A stretch of DNA of 64,000 bases from Cladopsammia gracilis (GCA_022457155.1 JAJGOT010001070.1:20512-84511), one strand, 5' to 3'; counted from the first letter of the stretch, positions 1 through 8,069 are shown. Numbers and translations: made by a program. The notes: a model not told the origin generated them from the sequence alone.

Positions 1-566
1 TAATCTTCACTTATTTCAATTTCTTCAATATCATCACACAATTCAATTTCTTCATTTTTAGCATATTCCTCTATCCGTCGTTGTATCTCTTCTTTACATT
101 CCTTACATTTACCAATTTTTTTACCATGATTACAGACAGCCTTTCCACCACATTCAACACAATATCGTTTGTTTTTCCCATGTTTACAGATTCCCTTTCC
201 TCCACATTCTTTGCAGTAATATTTGTTATTACCGTGTAAACAGATACCGTTTCCTCCACATTCTCTACAATAGTACTTGATGTTCCAATGAATGCAGATA
301 CCATTTCCTCCACATTCTTTACAAGTATACTCTTGTCTACCGTGTTCACAAATCCTTGCTCCTGAACACTCTTTACAATTGTATTTATTTCTTCCGTGAT
401 AACAATGTAAAACTTTACGCTTTGGTGATTTCACAGGCTCTTGTCTTTCAACAGCATCTAGCGCATCAATTAATTCAGCTTTCCGCATTAGATAATATCC
501 CTTGATTTTCATCTCTTTCGCTAAAAATTGCAATTCTTTGAGTGTGCTTTTCGAGTGCTTTTCCAT
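1..566 (-). CDS. SAP/Rho_N-like plus tandem zinc-module protein, giant-virus type (3' partial)
   Basis: The frame is open from ATG at 566-564 to the window edge, so at least 188 residues are coded and the C-terminus is missing. Residues about 7-37 fit the short helical SAP/Rho_N fold (TLKELQFLAKEMKIKGYY, then LMRKAELIDAL), a nucleic-acid-binding module. Residues about 55-160 hold six zinc-binding units with an 18-residue period, consensus C-x2-C-x5-C-x-H, for example CKECGGNGICIH. An acidic tail rich in E and D follows. Proteins combining these modules are common in large nucleocytoplasmic DNA viruses and some protists. That is family knowledge; a viral origin here is inference. The ATG is supported by a purine-rich context shared with the neighbouring gene at 641-823 and by the 23-bp upstream box. 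DNA- or RNA-binding is likely; a specific role is not recognised. Confidence 0.7.
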   Translation of the reverse strand, partial: MEKHSKSTLKELQFLAKEMKIKGYYLMRKAELIDALDAVERQEPVKSPKRKVLHCYHGRNKYNCKECSGARICEHGRQEYTCKECGGNGICIHWNIKYYCRECGGNGICLHGNNKYYCKECGGKGICKHGKNKRYCVECGGKAVCNHGKKIGKCKECKEEIQRRIEEYAKNEEIELCDDIEEIEISED

Positions 567-583
567 TGCTTTTATTTAGTATA

Positions 584-606
584 TTTTATTTCTTTAATTC
601 CATTTT
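584..606 (-). promoter_or_regulatory. 23-bp upstream box of the zinc-module gene
   Basis: This block is identical base for base to 845-867. On the plus strand it contains TTTCTTTAATTCCATTTT. It ends 17 bp before the ATG at 566, and its twin ends 21 bp before the ATG at 823. Exact conservation at matching positions before two otherwise unrelated ORFs suggests a promoter element. The assignment as promoter is inference. Confidence 0.55.
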
Positions 607-630
607 CATCTCTAGTTTTTAGAGATGAAA
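604..630 (-). terminator. Perfect 11-bp hairpin between two compact genes
   Basis: Arms 604-614 and 620-630 pair perfectly (TTTCATCTCTA with its complement) around a 5-nt loop. The hairpin starts 11 nt after the stop codon of the upstream gene (641-643) and slightly overlaps the promoter-like box of the next gene. In mimiviruses, mRNA 3' ends fall on intergenic hairpins; the layout here is the same. Function is inferred from position. Confidence 0.5.
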
Positions 631-640
631 TTATATATGT

Positions 641-823
641 TCATTTAGCATCTTTCAGTACAAGAAACTTGACCAAATCCTTTGGATTCAAACGTTTCAC
701 CTGTTCTATATCTATATCTATCACTCCAAAATTATTCTTTTTCTCATAATTATACATATATTGTATGCTATTATCAATCTTCGAAGTGCTTTGAGTAAAA
801 ACTCCTTTCCTTCCTCTTCCCAT
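641..823 (-). CDS. Small basic protein of unknown function, virus-like gene neighbour
   Basis: ATG at 823-821 opens a 60-residue frame ending with TGA at 641-643. The start MGRGRKGV is basic; the rest is hydrophilic with a YNYEKKNN stretch and a VKRLNPKDLVKFLVLK end that could form a helix. No family is recognised. Support for it being a gene comes from context: it shares the A-rich AAAAGCAATGG start context and an identical 23-bp upstream box with the gene at 1-566, points the same way, and is followed directly by a perfect hairpin. A chance ORF remains possible because it is short. Confidence 0.5.
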   Translation of the reverse strand: MGRGRKGVFTQSTSKIDNSIQYMYNYEKKNNFGVIDIDIEQVKRLNPKDLVKFLVLKDAK

Positions 824-844
824 TGCTTTTTTTTATTATACACT

Positions 845-867
845 TTTTATTTCTTTAATTCCATTTT
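845..867 (-). promoter_or_regulatory. 23-bp upstream box of the small basic gene
   Basis: Exact repeat of 584-606, placed 21 bp upstream of the ATG at 823. See that entry for the motif. No further gene with this box is seen upstream (868-1558), so the compact gene block appears to end here. Confidence 0.5.
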
Positions 868-1558
868 TTACATATAAAAATTCCTCACTCCAACTCACTA
901 ACATTGCTTGAGTGGTATCTCTTTGAGGTAGTCTCTTTAGGTAGTGGCGATTTTTTTCTTCCATGGAACTCGTCAGCGTTGCTTGAGTGGTATCTCTTTG
1001 GGATAGTCTCTGTTCATTAAGTGTGTGCTTCTTTACTTCCTCAAAAAATGTGAAATAACATCACCCTCTTTAACCGTAAATGTCTAGTTATATTATGTTA
1101 CGAAATGGAGTAACATAATAAAGTCTTGTTAAGCGATAACTCAGGATCGCTTGTTTGTTTGAATAAGGTTGAAACTGGATTGGATACACTTCCATATGGT
1201 TATACCAAATTATTGCGTTTTATTGATCTGGAAAATGGCTCGTGAGGATGTGTGTGTTTTTTGGAAAGTGGCTCATGAGGGGATGTGTGTGTTTTTTTGG
1301 AAAGTGAGCTCGTGACTCGCGAGTTGTGAATTATCTGGAAAGTGAGCCAGATTTTTTCTCAAAAACGGGTAAGATGGTTACCCACTGGGTTTTTACCGAG
1401 GAGAATTTCCAAAATACACTAAATTAACGACAATTTTGGAAATTTAACGAGGATTTTTTGAAAAAATCTTGAAAAATTCAACGAGGAAATGAAACGGGGA
1501 AAATTCGATACTTTTATGGGTGATGTAAAGTGAGCTAAGGTGCCTCTTATTACTACTA
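868..1558. other. Non-coding stretch with short direct repeats
   Basis: No ORF of interest. Two diverged copies of a block containing GCTTGAGTGGTATCTCTTTG lie at about 893-940 and 966-1012, spaced about 73 bp. From 1228 to 1336 a roughly 36-bp unit (TGGAAAGTGGCTC..GTGAGG then GTGTGTG and a T run) is repeated three to four times with decay. The boundary between the virus-like genes and ordinary host sequence must lie in this stretch, but no junction can be named. Confidence 0.5.
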
Positions 1559-2619
1559 AGGCGCATTCTTCTCGCAAAGAGATTGAAATCTCTTAGGAGT
1601 TCACGCCTGATGTCATTCTCTTTTGTTTCGGGCGTAGGAATGAATTTTAAACCCCGGAATAGCAGAGAAGCTTGCTCATCTGTCAGTTGTACGTTTGACA
1701 GGTTTTTGATGTGATGTTTGTGTGACTCGATTGTGTTCATTCTATCCTTATTCCTTTTTCGCTCTTTTCTTTTACGGTTTGTCACCGTTTTGAGCTTTGT
1801 AATATTTTTCTTTTCTCCCCTTAATTCTAAAGACTCAGATAATGCACGGGGATAAGATTCACCTTGTTTATTCTTTGCGGCTTTGATTGATACAATAAGT
1901 TTGTCAACTTCGCTAATCTTGGCTGTTAGCGTCTCGGCTAGCCTATTTACATCAATGTTTACATTGTTCTCTCTAGGCGCCGATCGCGCTCTATCTGAAA
2001 GCTGTCTGAAAATTACATTTGAGGAAGATTTCTTACGAGATTTTGTTTGTTGAAGTCTCTTCAACTTAATCGTAAGTCTCTCAGTTCGTCTGTGGTGAAA
2101 CCTCACCAGTGAGCTAACAATCTCACGTTCTGCATTTTTGCGGATTGTGCCAATCTCCTTCTTGAACTCTTCGTCTGGCGCAATATTCGCCCGCGCCGTG
2201 TATCTGAGTGTCTTAGGGCAAGTGCCTTTGTCTAGGTGGTTCTGTAGTTTCTCTACTGCCTCTTCCGAGCTCTTAATTTTTCCTTTTACGGAGGAGATGT
2301 CCCGGTCATCTTTCTGGGCTGGCACTCTCTCGTGAGATTTGTAGCCGTTGGTTTTGGCGGACTGTTCCTTCTGGGGGCGTTTGGTATCTCGTTCACTTGG
2401 TTTTTGTTTGCTTGGCCCTGGCCTTCTGCTGGCGGTTTTAGGAGTTCTTTGTCCACTTGGAAATACTTCCTCGTTGTCGCTTTCTTCGGAGGTTGTCTCA
2501 GGCGTTAGGAGAGCATCTTCTTCAGCTTTGCTCAAATCGCTCATGTTGATATCCTCAGGTGGAGGATCAGCTTCCGAGGTCTCCAAAAGACCTTCAGTAT
2601 TAACTTTAGTTACTGCCAT
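1559..2619 (-). pseudogene. Penelope-like ORF, N-terminal fragment (unit A)
   Basis: This copy starts at ATG 2619-2617 and matches the N-terminal portion of the full ORF (3091-5751) until 1559, where the unit stops and unrelated sequence carries the frame on to a chance stop at 1444. It contains only the hydrophilic, lysine- and glutamate-rich region that precedes the reverse transcriptase, so it cannot make an active enzyme. An apparent upstream extension to 2676 uses GTG and translates the ribozyme; it is unlikely to be real. Confidence 0.85.
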
Positions 2620-2630
2620 ATTTAAGGCAA

Positions 2631-2674
2631 GGCAAGACTGCAGTTTCGATTCTAAATGAATCTCGTCAGTTGCC
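2631..2674 (-). ncRNA. Type-I hammerhead ribozyme (unit A)
   Basis: On the minus strand the motif reads stem I GGCAA (2674-2670), core CUGACGA (2669-2663), stem II GAUUC/GAAUC around loop AUUUA, core GAAA (2647-2644), a very short palindromic stem III (ACU GC AGU), cleavage triplet GUC (C at 2636), then UUGCC (2635-2631), which closes stem I. All conserved core bases are present. Predicted cleavage lies between 2636 and 2635. Hammerheads with tiny stem III occur in Penelope-like elements and often act as dimers. The cut would leave a 16-nt leader before the ATG at 2619. Confidence 0.88.
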
Positions 2675-2718
2675 ACTGAGTTTTTTTTGAAGCAGTGAAG
2701 TAGAATACTGTTGTGGGT

Positions 2719-2830
2719 GTTTATATATCCCTTATTACCGTTGATCGGATCGAAAACTCGCGCCTGGTTTCTTATTGGTTGAAATAGTCAGCCAATGGGA
2801 TCTCTAATTGATCAGCCAATAACGTGAAAG
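2719..2830 (-). promoter_or_regulatory. Predicted internal promoter of the Penelope-like unit A
   Basis: On the minus strand there is a TATA box (GGATATATAA, 2721-2730), with CCAAT-type motifs further upstream: ATTGGC at 2791-2796 and 2815-2820 and CCAAT at 2774-2778. A start site about 30 bp after the TATA box would fall near 2695, just upstream of the hammerhead at 2674. The arrangement of promoter, ribozyme and ORF is repeated in unit B. Promoter activity is inferred. Confidence 0.55.
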
Positions 2831-3004
2831 GATTTTCGATCCTTATGTCTGCTAAGGTCAGCGTTGAGATTTCTCGAAGGTAAAAAAGATATGGCCTTCC
2901 GTTACAGAGTAATGATAACTCTTTCGATTCTCAGCGATAAACGCATTCTCGTAGCACTCAAAATAAATGGAAAGCTCATTTTCCTTTTTTGCGATGCAGA
3001 ACGG

Positions 3005-3051
3005 GGCCCGTCGTTAAAAACATTGCATAGTGAATAAAACGTTGACGGGCC
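3005..3051 (-). other. 3' untranslated stem-loop of the Penelope-like unit B
   Basis: GGCCCGTC (3005-3012) and GACGGGCC (3044-3051) form a perfect 8-bp stem about 40 nt after the ORF stop at 3091. It could help primer or template recognition or 3' processing; this is a guess. The same stem lies at 6137-6183. Confidence 0.45.
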
Positions 3052-3090
3052 TGCACGACTCCTGCTGTTCGCATTAGGTGTTATTAACCT

Positions 3091-5751
3091 TCATAGCTTA
3101 GCTCTGACTAAAAGGTCTTTAAGGGATTTACCCTTGCGATATGATATGAGGGGAGGCTCCTTAAATATTTTTCTTAGGTATTGTTGGTTCTGTATAAGGT
3201 GCCATTTCCCCATCAGTATTTTCTTAAGGCTCGGTAGTGCTGGGTGATATTGCGTTACAAAAGGTAATAGTTTCCTACGTGCAGATTTATTTCTTTGTTG
3301 GAGGGCTGTTTTTCTGTCTGCGAATTTAACCTCTGAGAGGTACTTTCTCACAATCGTGGCTGGGTAGCCTCTGTTCTTTAAGCGCGATTCAAAATTCTGG
3401 ATGTTTTTCTCAAAGGTGGTTTGAGAAGAATTAGTTCTAAGGAGTCTTAGCGCTTCTCCTTTGACAAAGCCCTTCTTAACACCCGGTGGGTGACACGAAT
3501 AGAAATTCGTGTATTGAAAGGTCTCTGTGGGTTTGAAATGTGTTTGCACGTCTAGGATAGATTCGTTGTTGAATCTAACACCTTTGTAAACTTTTGTATC
3601 TAAGAAAGTGATCTCTGTCTCCGACAATTCAGCCGTGAATTTTATTGTAGAGTGGGAGTTGTTTGCCTCCTCTACAAACCTCTCTATTTTATCTAGACTT
3701 GTGTTCCACAAAGAGAACACATCGTCAATATACCTTTTCCAAAAAAGCGGTTTTGTGCAGCTCTGTCTAAGTATTTGCTTCTCTATTTTGGCCATAAAAA
3801 TGTTGGCAAAAGCAACGGCCATTTTTGTGCCCATAGCAGTCCCATGGGTTTGAAGGTAATTGCTACCGCAAAATTGGAATGAATTCTCTTTTAAAATGAG
3901 GTAAAGCATTTCTCTTAAATTCTTAGTAGGTACAGGGGCTTTATCTCCATAGAAAGCTTCGTATGCATGGCATACAGTGGTTATCCCCTCCTCATGTGGT
4001 ATGTTAGTGTAGAGGCTTGTAACGTCCATTGAAACTAGGACGGTATTTTTAGGCAATTTTGTATTCTCAATAAAATTAAGAAAATCTGTCGTATCTTTAA
4101 GATACGAGTCTTGTTTTTGTGCTATTGGCTGAATGAGACTATCTACAAATGCAGATATCCGCTCAGTGGGGCCATCACACCCCGATATTATAGGTCTTCC
4201 GACTGGGGTCGGTTTGTGAATCTTTGTCAGTGTGTAAAAAACAGGAATGCGCGGAGGATTAGGCGTAAGGGAGAGCCACTTGGCCGTCATGATGTCAATG
4301 TGGCCATCCTGAAGTAGCGTTTTAATCAGCTGCTTAACTTTTCTTGCTGTGCTCTCAACCATTGGTTGAGCGAGGGGTTGATAGTTATGTCTTTCATTAA
4401 GCTGGACTAGGCCCTCGTTGATTTTATGATCTCTACTTGTTATGACTGTTGTGGTTCCCTTATCAGCTTTTTTAAGTATCGTGTTTCTGTCACGCGATAG
4501 TTCCTTTAGTGCTTTGTGTTCACCGGGTGTGAGGTTATATTTTGGTTTGTTCAGTTTAATCTCTGCGAGCTCCAATTTGACCTCCTCTAAAAAGGTTTCT
4601 AAAGCCACTGAAGGTTGAACTGGTGGTTCCCAGTCAGATTTGACGTGGAATGGATGAGGCTCGCTTTCTTTCCCGTAGTATATGTACTGAAGGCGCATTC
4701 TTCTCGCAAAGAGATTGAAATCTCTTAGGAGTTCACGCCTGATGTCATTCTCTTTTGTTTCGGGCGTAGGAATGAATTTTAAACCCCGGAATAGCAGAGA
4801 AGCTTGCTCATCTGTCAGTTGTACGTTTGACAGGTTTTTGATGTGATGTTTGTGTGACTCGATTGTGTTCATTCTATCCTTATTCCTTTTTCGCTCTTTT
4901 CTTTTACGGTTTGTCACCGTTTTGAGCTTTGTAATATTTTTCTTTTCTCCCCTTAATTCTAAAGACTCAGATAATGCACGGGGATAAGATTCACCTTGTT
5001 TATTCTTTGCGGCTTTGATTGATACAATAAGTTTGTCAACTTCGCTAATCTTGGCTGTTAGCGTCTCGGCTAGCCTATTTACATCAATGTTTACATTGTT
5101 CTCTCTAGGCGCCGATCGCGCTCTATCTGAAAGCTGTCTGAAAATTACATTTGAGGAAGATTTCTTACGAGATTTTGTTTGTTGAAGTCTCTTCAACTTA
5201 ATCGTAAGTCTCTCAGTTCGTCTGTGGTGAAACCTCACCAGTGAGCTAACAATCTCACGTTCTGCATTTTTGCGGATTGTGCCAATCTCCTTCTTGAACT
5301 CTTCGTCTGGCGCAATATTCGCCCGCGCCGTGTATCTGAGTGTCTTAGGGCAAGTGCCTTTGTCTAGGTGGTTCTGTAGTTTCTCTACTGCCTCTTCCGA
5401 GCTCTTAATTTTTCCTTTTACGGAGGAGATGTCCCGGTCATCTTTCTGGGCTGGCACTCTCTCGTGAGATTTGTAGCCGTTGGTTTTGGCGGACTGTTCC
5501 TTCTGGGGGCGTTTGGTATCTCGTTCACTTGGTTTTTGTTTGCTTGGCCCTGGCCTTCTGCTGGCGGTTTTAGGAGTTCTTTGTCCACTTGGAAATACTT
5601 CCTCGTTGTCGCTTTCTTCGGAGGTTGTCTCAGGCGTTAGGAGAGCATCTTCTTCAGCTTTGCTCAAATCGCTCATGTTGATATCCTCAGGTGGAGGATC
5701 AGCTTCCGAGGTCTCCAAAAGACCTTCAGTATTAACTTTAGTTACTGCCAT
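3091..5751 (-). CDS. Penelope-like reverse transcriptase, full-length ORF
   Basis: The ORF codes 886 residues from ATG 5751-5749 to TGA 3093-3091. About 370 N-terminal residues are hydrophilic and probably coiled-coil forming. RT motifs follow: the IPVFYTLTKIHKP and GRPIISGCDGP blocks, motif A with Asp576 (SMDVTSLYTNIP), motif B GTAMGTKMAVAFANIF, motif C YIDD at 674-677, and FLDTKVY after it. The catalytic aspartates are intact. The thumb region ends with SYRKGKSLKDLLVRAKL, where related elements continue into a GIY-YIG endonuclease; here a stop follows at once, and no endonuclease is seen within the 3132-bp unit. It would copy RNA by target-primed reverse transcription. A longer reading from 5808 uses GTG and overlaps the ribozyme, so the ATG is preferred. 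Confidence 0.92.
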   Translation of the reverse strand: MAVTKVNTEGLLETSEADPPPEDINMSDLSKAEEDALLTPETTSEESDNEEVFPSGQRTPKTASRRPGPSKQKPSERDTKRPQKEQSAKTNGYKSHERVPAQKDDRDISSVKGKIKSSEEAVEKLQNHLDKGTCPKTLRYTARANIAPDEEFKKEIGTIRKNAEREIVSSLVRFHHRRTERLTIKLKRLQQTKSRKKSSSNVIFRQLSDRARSAPRENNVNIDVNRLAETLTAKISEVDKLIVSIKAAKNKQGESYPRALSESLELRGEKKNITKLKTVTNRKRKERKRNKDRMNTIESHKHHIKNLSNVQLTDEQASLLFRGLKFIPTPETKENDIRRELLRDFNLFARRMRLQYIYYGKESEPHPFHVKSDWEPPVQPSVALETFLEEVKLELAEIKLNKPKYNLTPGEHKALKELSRDRNTILKKADKGTTTVITSRDHKINEGLVQLNERHNYQPLAQPMVESTARKVKQLIKTLLQDGHIDIMTAKWLSLTPNPPRIPVFYTLTKIHKPTPVGRPIISGCDGPTERISAFVDSLIQPIAQKQDSYLKDTTDFLNFIENTKLPKNTVLVSMDVTSLYTNIPHEEGITTVCHAYEAFYGDKAPVPTKNLREMLYLILKENSFQFCGSNYLQTHGTAMGTKMAVAFANIFMAKIEKQILRQSCTKPLFWKRYIDDVFSLWNTSLDKIERFVEEANNSHSTIKFTAELSETEITFLDTKVYKGVRFNNESILDVQTHFKPTETFQYTNFYSCHPPGVKKGFVKGEALRLLRTNSSQTTFEKNIQNFESRLKNRGYPATIVRKYLSEVKFADRKTALQQRNKSARRKLLPFVTQYHPALPSLKKILMGKWHLIQNQQYLRKIFKEPPLISYRKGKSLKDLLVRAKL

Positions 5752-5762
5752 ATTTAAGGCAA

Positions 5763-5806
5763 GGCAAGACTGCAGTTTCGATTCTAAATGAATCTCGTCA
5801 GTTGCC
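5763..5806 (-). ncRNA. Type-I hammerhead ribozyme (unit B)
   Basis: Identical to the motif at 2631-2674, offset 3132 bp. It lies immediately upstream of the intact RT ORF, with predicted cleavage between 5768 and 5767 and a 16-nt leader to ATG 5751. Two ribozymes one period apart would release an exact 3132-nt RNA from a tandem transcript. Confidence 0.88.
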
Positions 5807-5850
5807 ACTGAGTTTTTTTTGAAGCAGTGAAGTAGAATACTGTTGTGGGT

Positions 5851-5962
5851 GTTTATATATCCCTTATTACCGTTGATCGGATCGAAAACTCGCGCCTGGT
5901 TTCTTATTGGTTGAAATAGTCAGCCAATGGGATCTCTAATTGATCAGCCAATAACGTGAAAG
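5851..5962 (-). promoter_or_regulatory. Predicted internal promoter of the Penelope-like unit B
   Basis: Second copy of the TATA (5853-5862) and CCAAT-type cluster described at 2719-2830. It is the copy positioned to drive the full-length RT ORF. Confidence 0.55.
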
Positions 5963-6136
5963 GATTTTCGATCCTTATGTCTGCTAAGGTCAGCGTTGAG
6001 ATTTCTCGAAGGTAAAAAAGATATGGCCTTCCGTTACAGAGTAATGATAACTCTTTCGATTCTCAGCGATAAACGCATTCTCGTAGCACTCAAAATAAAT
6101 GGAAAGCTCATTTTCCTTTTTTGCGATGCAGAACGG

Positions 6137-6183
6137 GGCCCGTCGTTAAAAACATTGCATAGTGAATAAAACGTTGACGGGCC
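6137..6183 (-). other. 3' untranslated stem-loop of the Penelope-like unit C
   Basis: Same 8-bp stem as at 3005-3051, offset 3132 bp, after the stop codon at 6223. It lies between the end of unit C and the promoter of unit B. Confidence 0.45.
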
Positions 6184-6222
6184 TGCACGACTCCTGCTGT
6201 TCGCATTAGGTGTTATTAACCT

Positions 6223-7212
6223 TCATAGCTTAGCTCTGACTAAAAGGTCTTTAAGGGATTTACCCTTGCGATATGATATGAGGGGAGGCTCCTTAAATAT
6301 TTTTCTTAGGTATTGTTGGTTCTGTATAAGGTGCCATTTCCCCATCAGTATTTTCTTAAGGCTCGGTAGTGCTGGGTGATATTGCGTTACAAAAGGTAAT
6401 AGTTTCCTACGTGCAGATTTATTTCTTTGTTGGAGGGCTGTTTTTCTGTCTGCGAATTTAACCTCTGAGAGGTACTTTCTCACAATCGTGGCTGGGTAGC
6501 CTCTGTTCTTTAAGCGCGATTCAAAATTCTGGATGTTTTTCTCAAAGGTGGTTTGAGAAGAATTAGTTCTAAGGAGTCTTAGCGCTTCTCCTTTGACAAA
6601 GCCCTTCTTAACACCCGGTGGGTGACACGAATAGAAATTCGTGTATTGAAAGGTCTCTGTGGGTTTGAAATGTGTTTGCACGTCTAGGATAGATTCGTTG
6701 TTGAATCTAACACCTTTGTAAACTTTTGTATCTAAGAAAGTGATCTCTGTCTCCGACAATTCAGCCGTGAATTTTATTGTAGAGTGGGAGTTGTTTGCCT
6801 CCTCTACAAACCTCTCTATTTTATCTAGACTTGTGTTCCACAAAGAGAACACATCGTCAATATACCTTTTCCAAAAAAGCGGTTTTGTGCAGCTCTGTCT
6901 AAGTATTTGCTTCTCTATTTTGGCCATAAAAATGTTGGCAAAAGCAACGGCCATTTTTGTGCCCATAGCAGTCCCATGGGATTGAAGGTAATTGCTACCG
7001 CAAAATTGGAATGAATTCTCTTTTAAAATGAGGTAAAGCATTTCTCTTAAATTCTTAGTAGGTACAGGGGCTTTATCTCCATAGAAAGCTTCGTATGCAT
7101 GGCATACAGTGGTTATCCCCTCCTCATGTGGTATGTTAGTGTAGAGGCTTGTAACGTCCATTGAAACTAGGACGGTATTTTTAGGCAATTTTGTATTCTC
7201 AATAAAATTAAG
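6223..7212 (-). pseudogene. Penelope-like RT, 5'-truncated C-terminal fragment (unit C)
   Basis: The fragment begins inside the RT just before motif A (LPKNTVLVSMDVTSLYT) and continues through the YIDD motif to the same TGA as unit B. Upstream sequence at 7213 is unrelated. It differs from unit B at few sites, for example a Thr to Ser change after YLQ (plus-strand position 6981 versus 3849). Loss of the N-terminal half and fingers domain makes it inactive. Confidence 0.88.
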
Positions 7213-7345
7213 GCGATATCACGCGCGCTTTTGCGCTATAATAGTTAATTATCATACTTAAAAATACCAGAAAACAAATCAGTAGTTTTTTCACGAAACG
7301 AACAAACTTGAATTTCTTGAAATTCATAAATTTCAAGAAATTCAA
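7213..7345. repeat. Fragment of a small foldback element
   Basis: The sequence from GCGATATCACGCGCGC through TTCTTGAAATTC closely matches the core of the foldback element at 39.9-40.05 kb. Here its left part has been replaced by the Penelope-like insertion. A related palindrome is at 17876-17952. The paralogous flank at 42113 lacks it. Confidence 0.7.
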
Positions 7346-8069
7346 GTTGTAAGGTGTAAAGTGTAAAAACATGACAATACGACCGAAAGGTTTTCTGAGA
7401 AGTAGAAAAACCTTTTTTTTGTTCTCAAATTATTATACACGTTATTATTAATAACACAGTATGCACAATCCTCTGAAACTTTTAGGAAGGAATGGAACCT
7501 AAATACTGATAAATAAAATGTTAACAAGCCTTATTTGTCTTGCTCCCAGAATTCCACTGGTCGTCTATTGTTTATGTTCCCCCCCCCCCCCCCCCCCTTG
7601 CCGTGATAGTTGATGAGGGTGAAGCCCGAATCAACTATCACGCGATAGAAATCAAGAGCGAAGATCTAATTGTTTTGGTATAAATATACTAGACGTTCAA
7701 AACTTAACAAAAAATACTCTTCACAGACGCGGCTTCGAAAACGCGAAGAAGCGGCCGCCAATAGGCTACTCACTCTACATACTTTCTACAACAGAATAGA
7801 TAGCGAGTAGCGTAGCCAATAAGAGAACAGCATTCGTGATAGAACGCTAGTGGATTTATACTATTGCACACAGAGGGCGCCTCGCTACTCCGTGGCAGGC
7901 ATCACAAAGTATCCTTATCTATAAAATTTCACCAAAACGCACTTAATTATCTCATATATGAAGTAATATGAAAATGACAAACAACTCTGTCAAATATGAA
8001 GTATTTGTTAAACAATACTCGAAATGCAATCCTTGACTTAAGTGGTCAATAAAAAAAGGCACTCACAAT
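7346..8069. repeat. Duplicated 3' flank of GPCR copies 1 and 4
   Basis: Matches 42113-42997 with indels, beginning at TTGTAAGGTGTAAAGTG. It includes a poly-C run (7577-7600), a palindrome around GATAGTTGAT at 7602-7642, and a block about 7730-7900 rich in GC and free of ORFs. No gene is seen. The match shows that GPCR copy 1 and the 3' half of copy 4 share ancestry including flanks. Confidence 0.75.

Larger units (their letters stand above)
1559..7212 (-). mobile_element. Penelope-like retroelement, 1.8 tandem units of 3132 bp
   Basis: Positions 1559-4080 recur at 4691-7212 with a constant offset of 3132 bp and very few differences; only 4081-4690 is present once. Read on the minus strand, the order is a 5'-truncated unit (RT and 3' end), a full unit, and a 3'-truncated unit (promoter, ribozyme and N-terminal ORF). 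This partial-tandem layout, the RT type and the hammerhead motif are all hallmarks of Penelope-like elements. The near identity means recent insertion. The 3' junction cuts the ORF at 1559. The other junction, at 7212/7213, abuts a fragment of a small inverted-repeat element also found at 39.9 kb. No clear target duplication is visible. Confidence 0.9.

Noticed and set aside
71..349. 92-residue minus-strand ORF with VEE/VNV repeats
   Set aside because: It is an out-of-frame shadow of the zinc-module gene (1-566); the Cys/His frame is the meaningful one and has a proper ATG and promoter-like box.
955..985. CTGACGAG on the minus strand at 969-976, a possible third hammerhead
   Set aside because: The second core (CGAAA) and stem I pairing are missing.
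2620..2676. GTG-initiated N-terminal extension of the Penelope-like ORF (also 5752-5808)
   Set aside because: The 19 extra codons coincide with the hammerhead ribozyme, and an ATG in good position follows directly.
7577..7600. Poly-C and poly-G runs (7577-7600, 27055-27072, 28625-28643, 42361-42383) as functional G4 elements
   Set aside because: They are plain homopolymers of uncertain length in sequencing, found in duplicated non-coding flanks.
7602..7642. TTGATGAGG..CCCGAATC, hammerhead-like (also 42536-42571)
   Set aside because: The conserved C and GAAA are replaced, and the sequence is better explained as a simple GATAGTTGAT palindrome.
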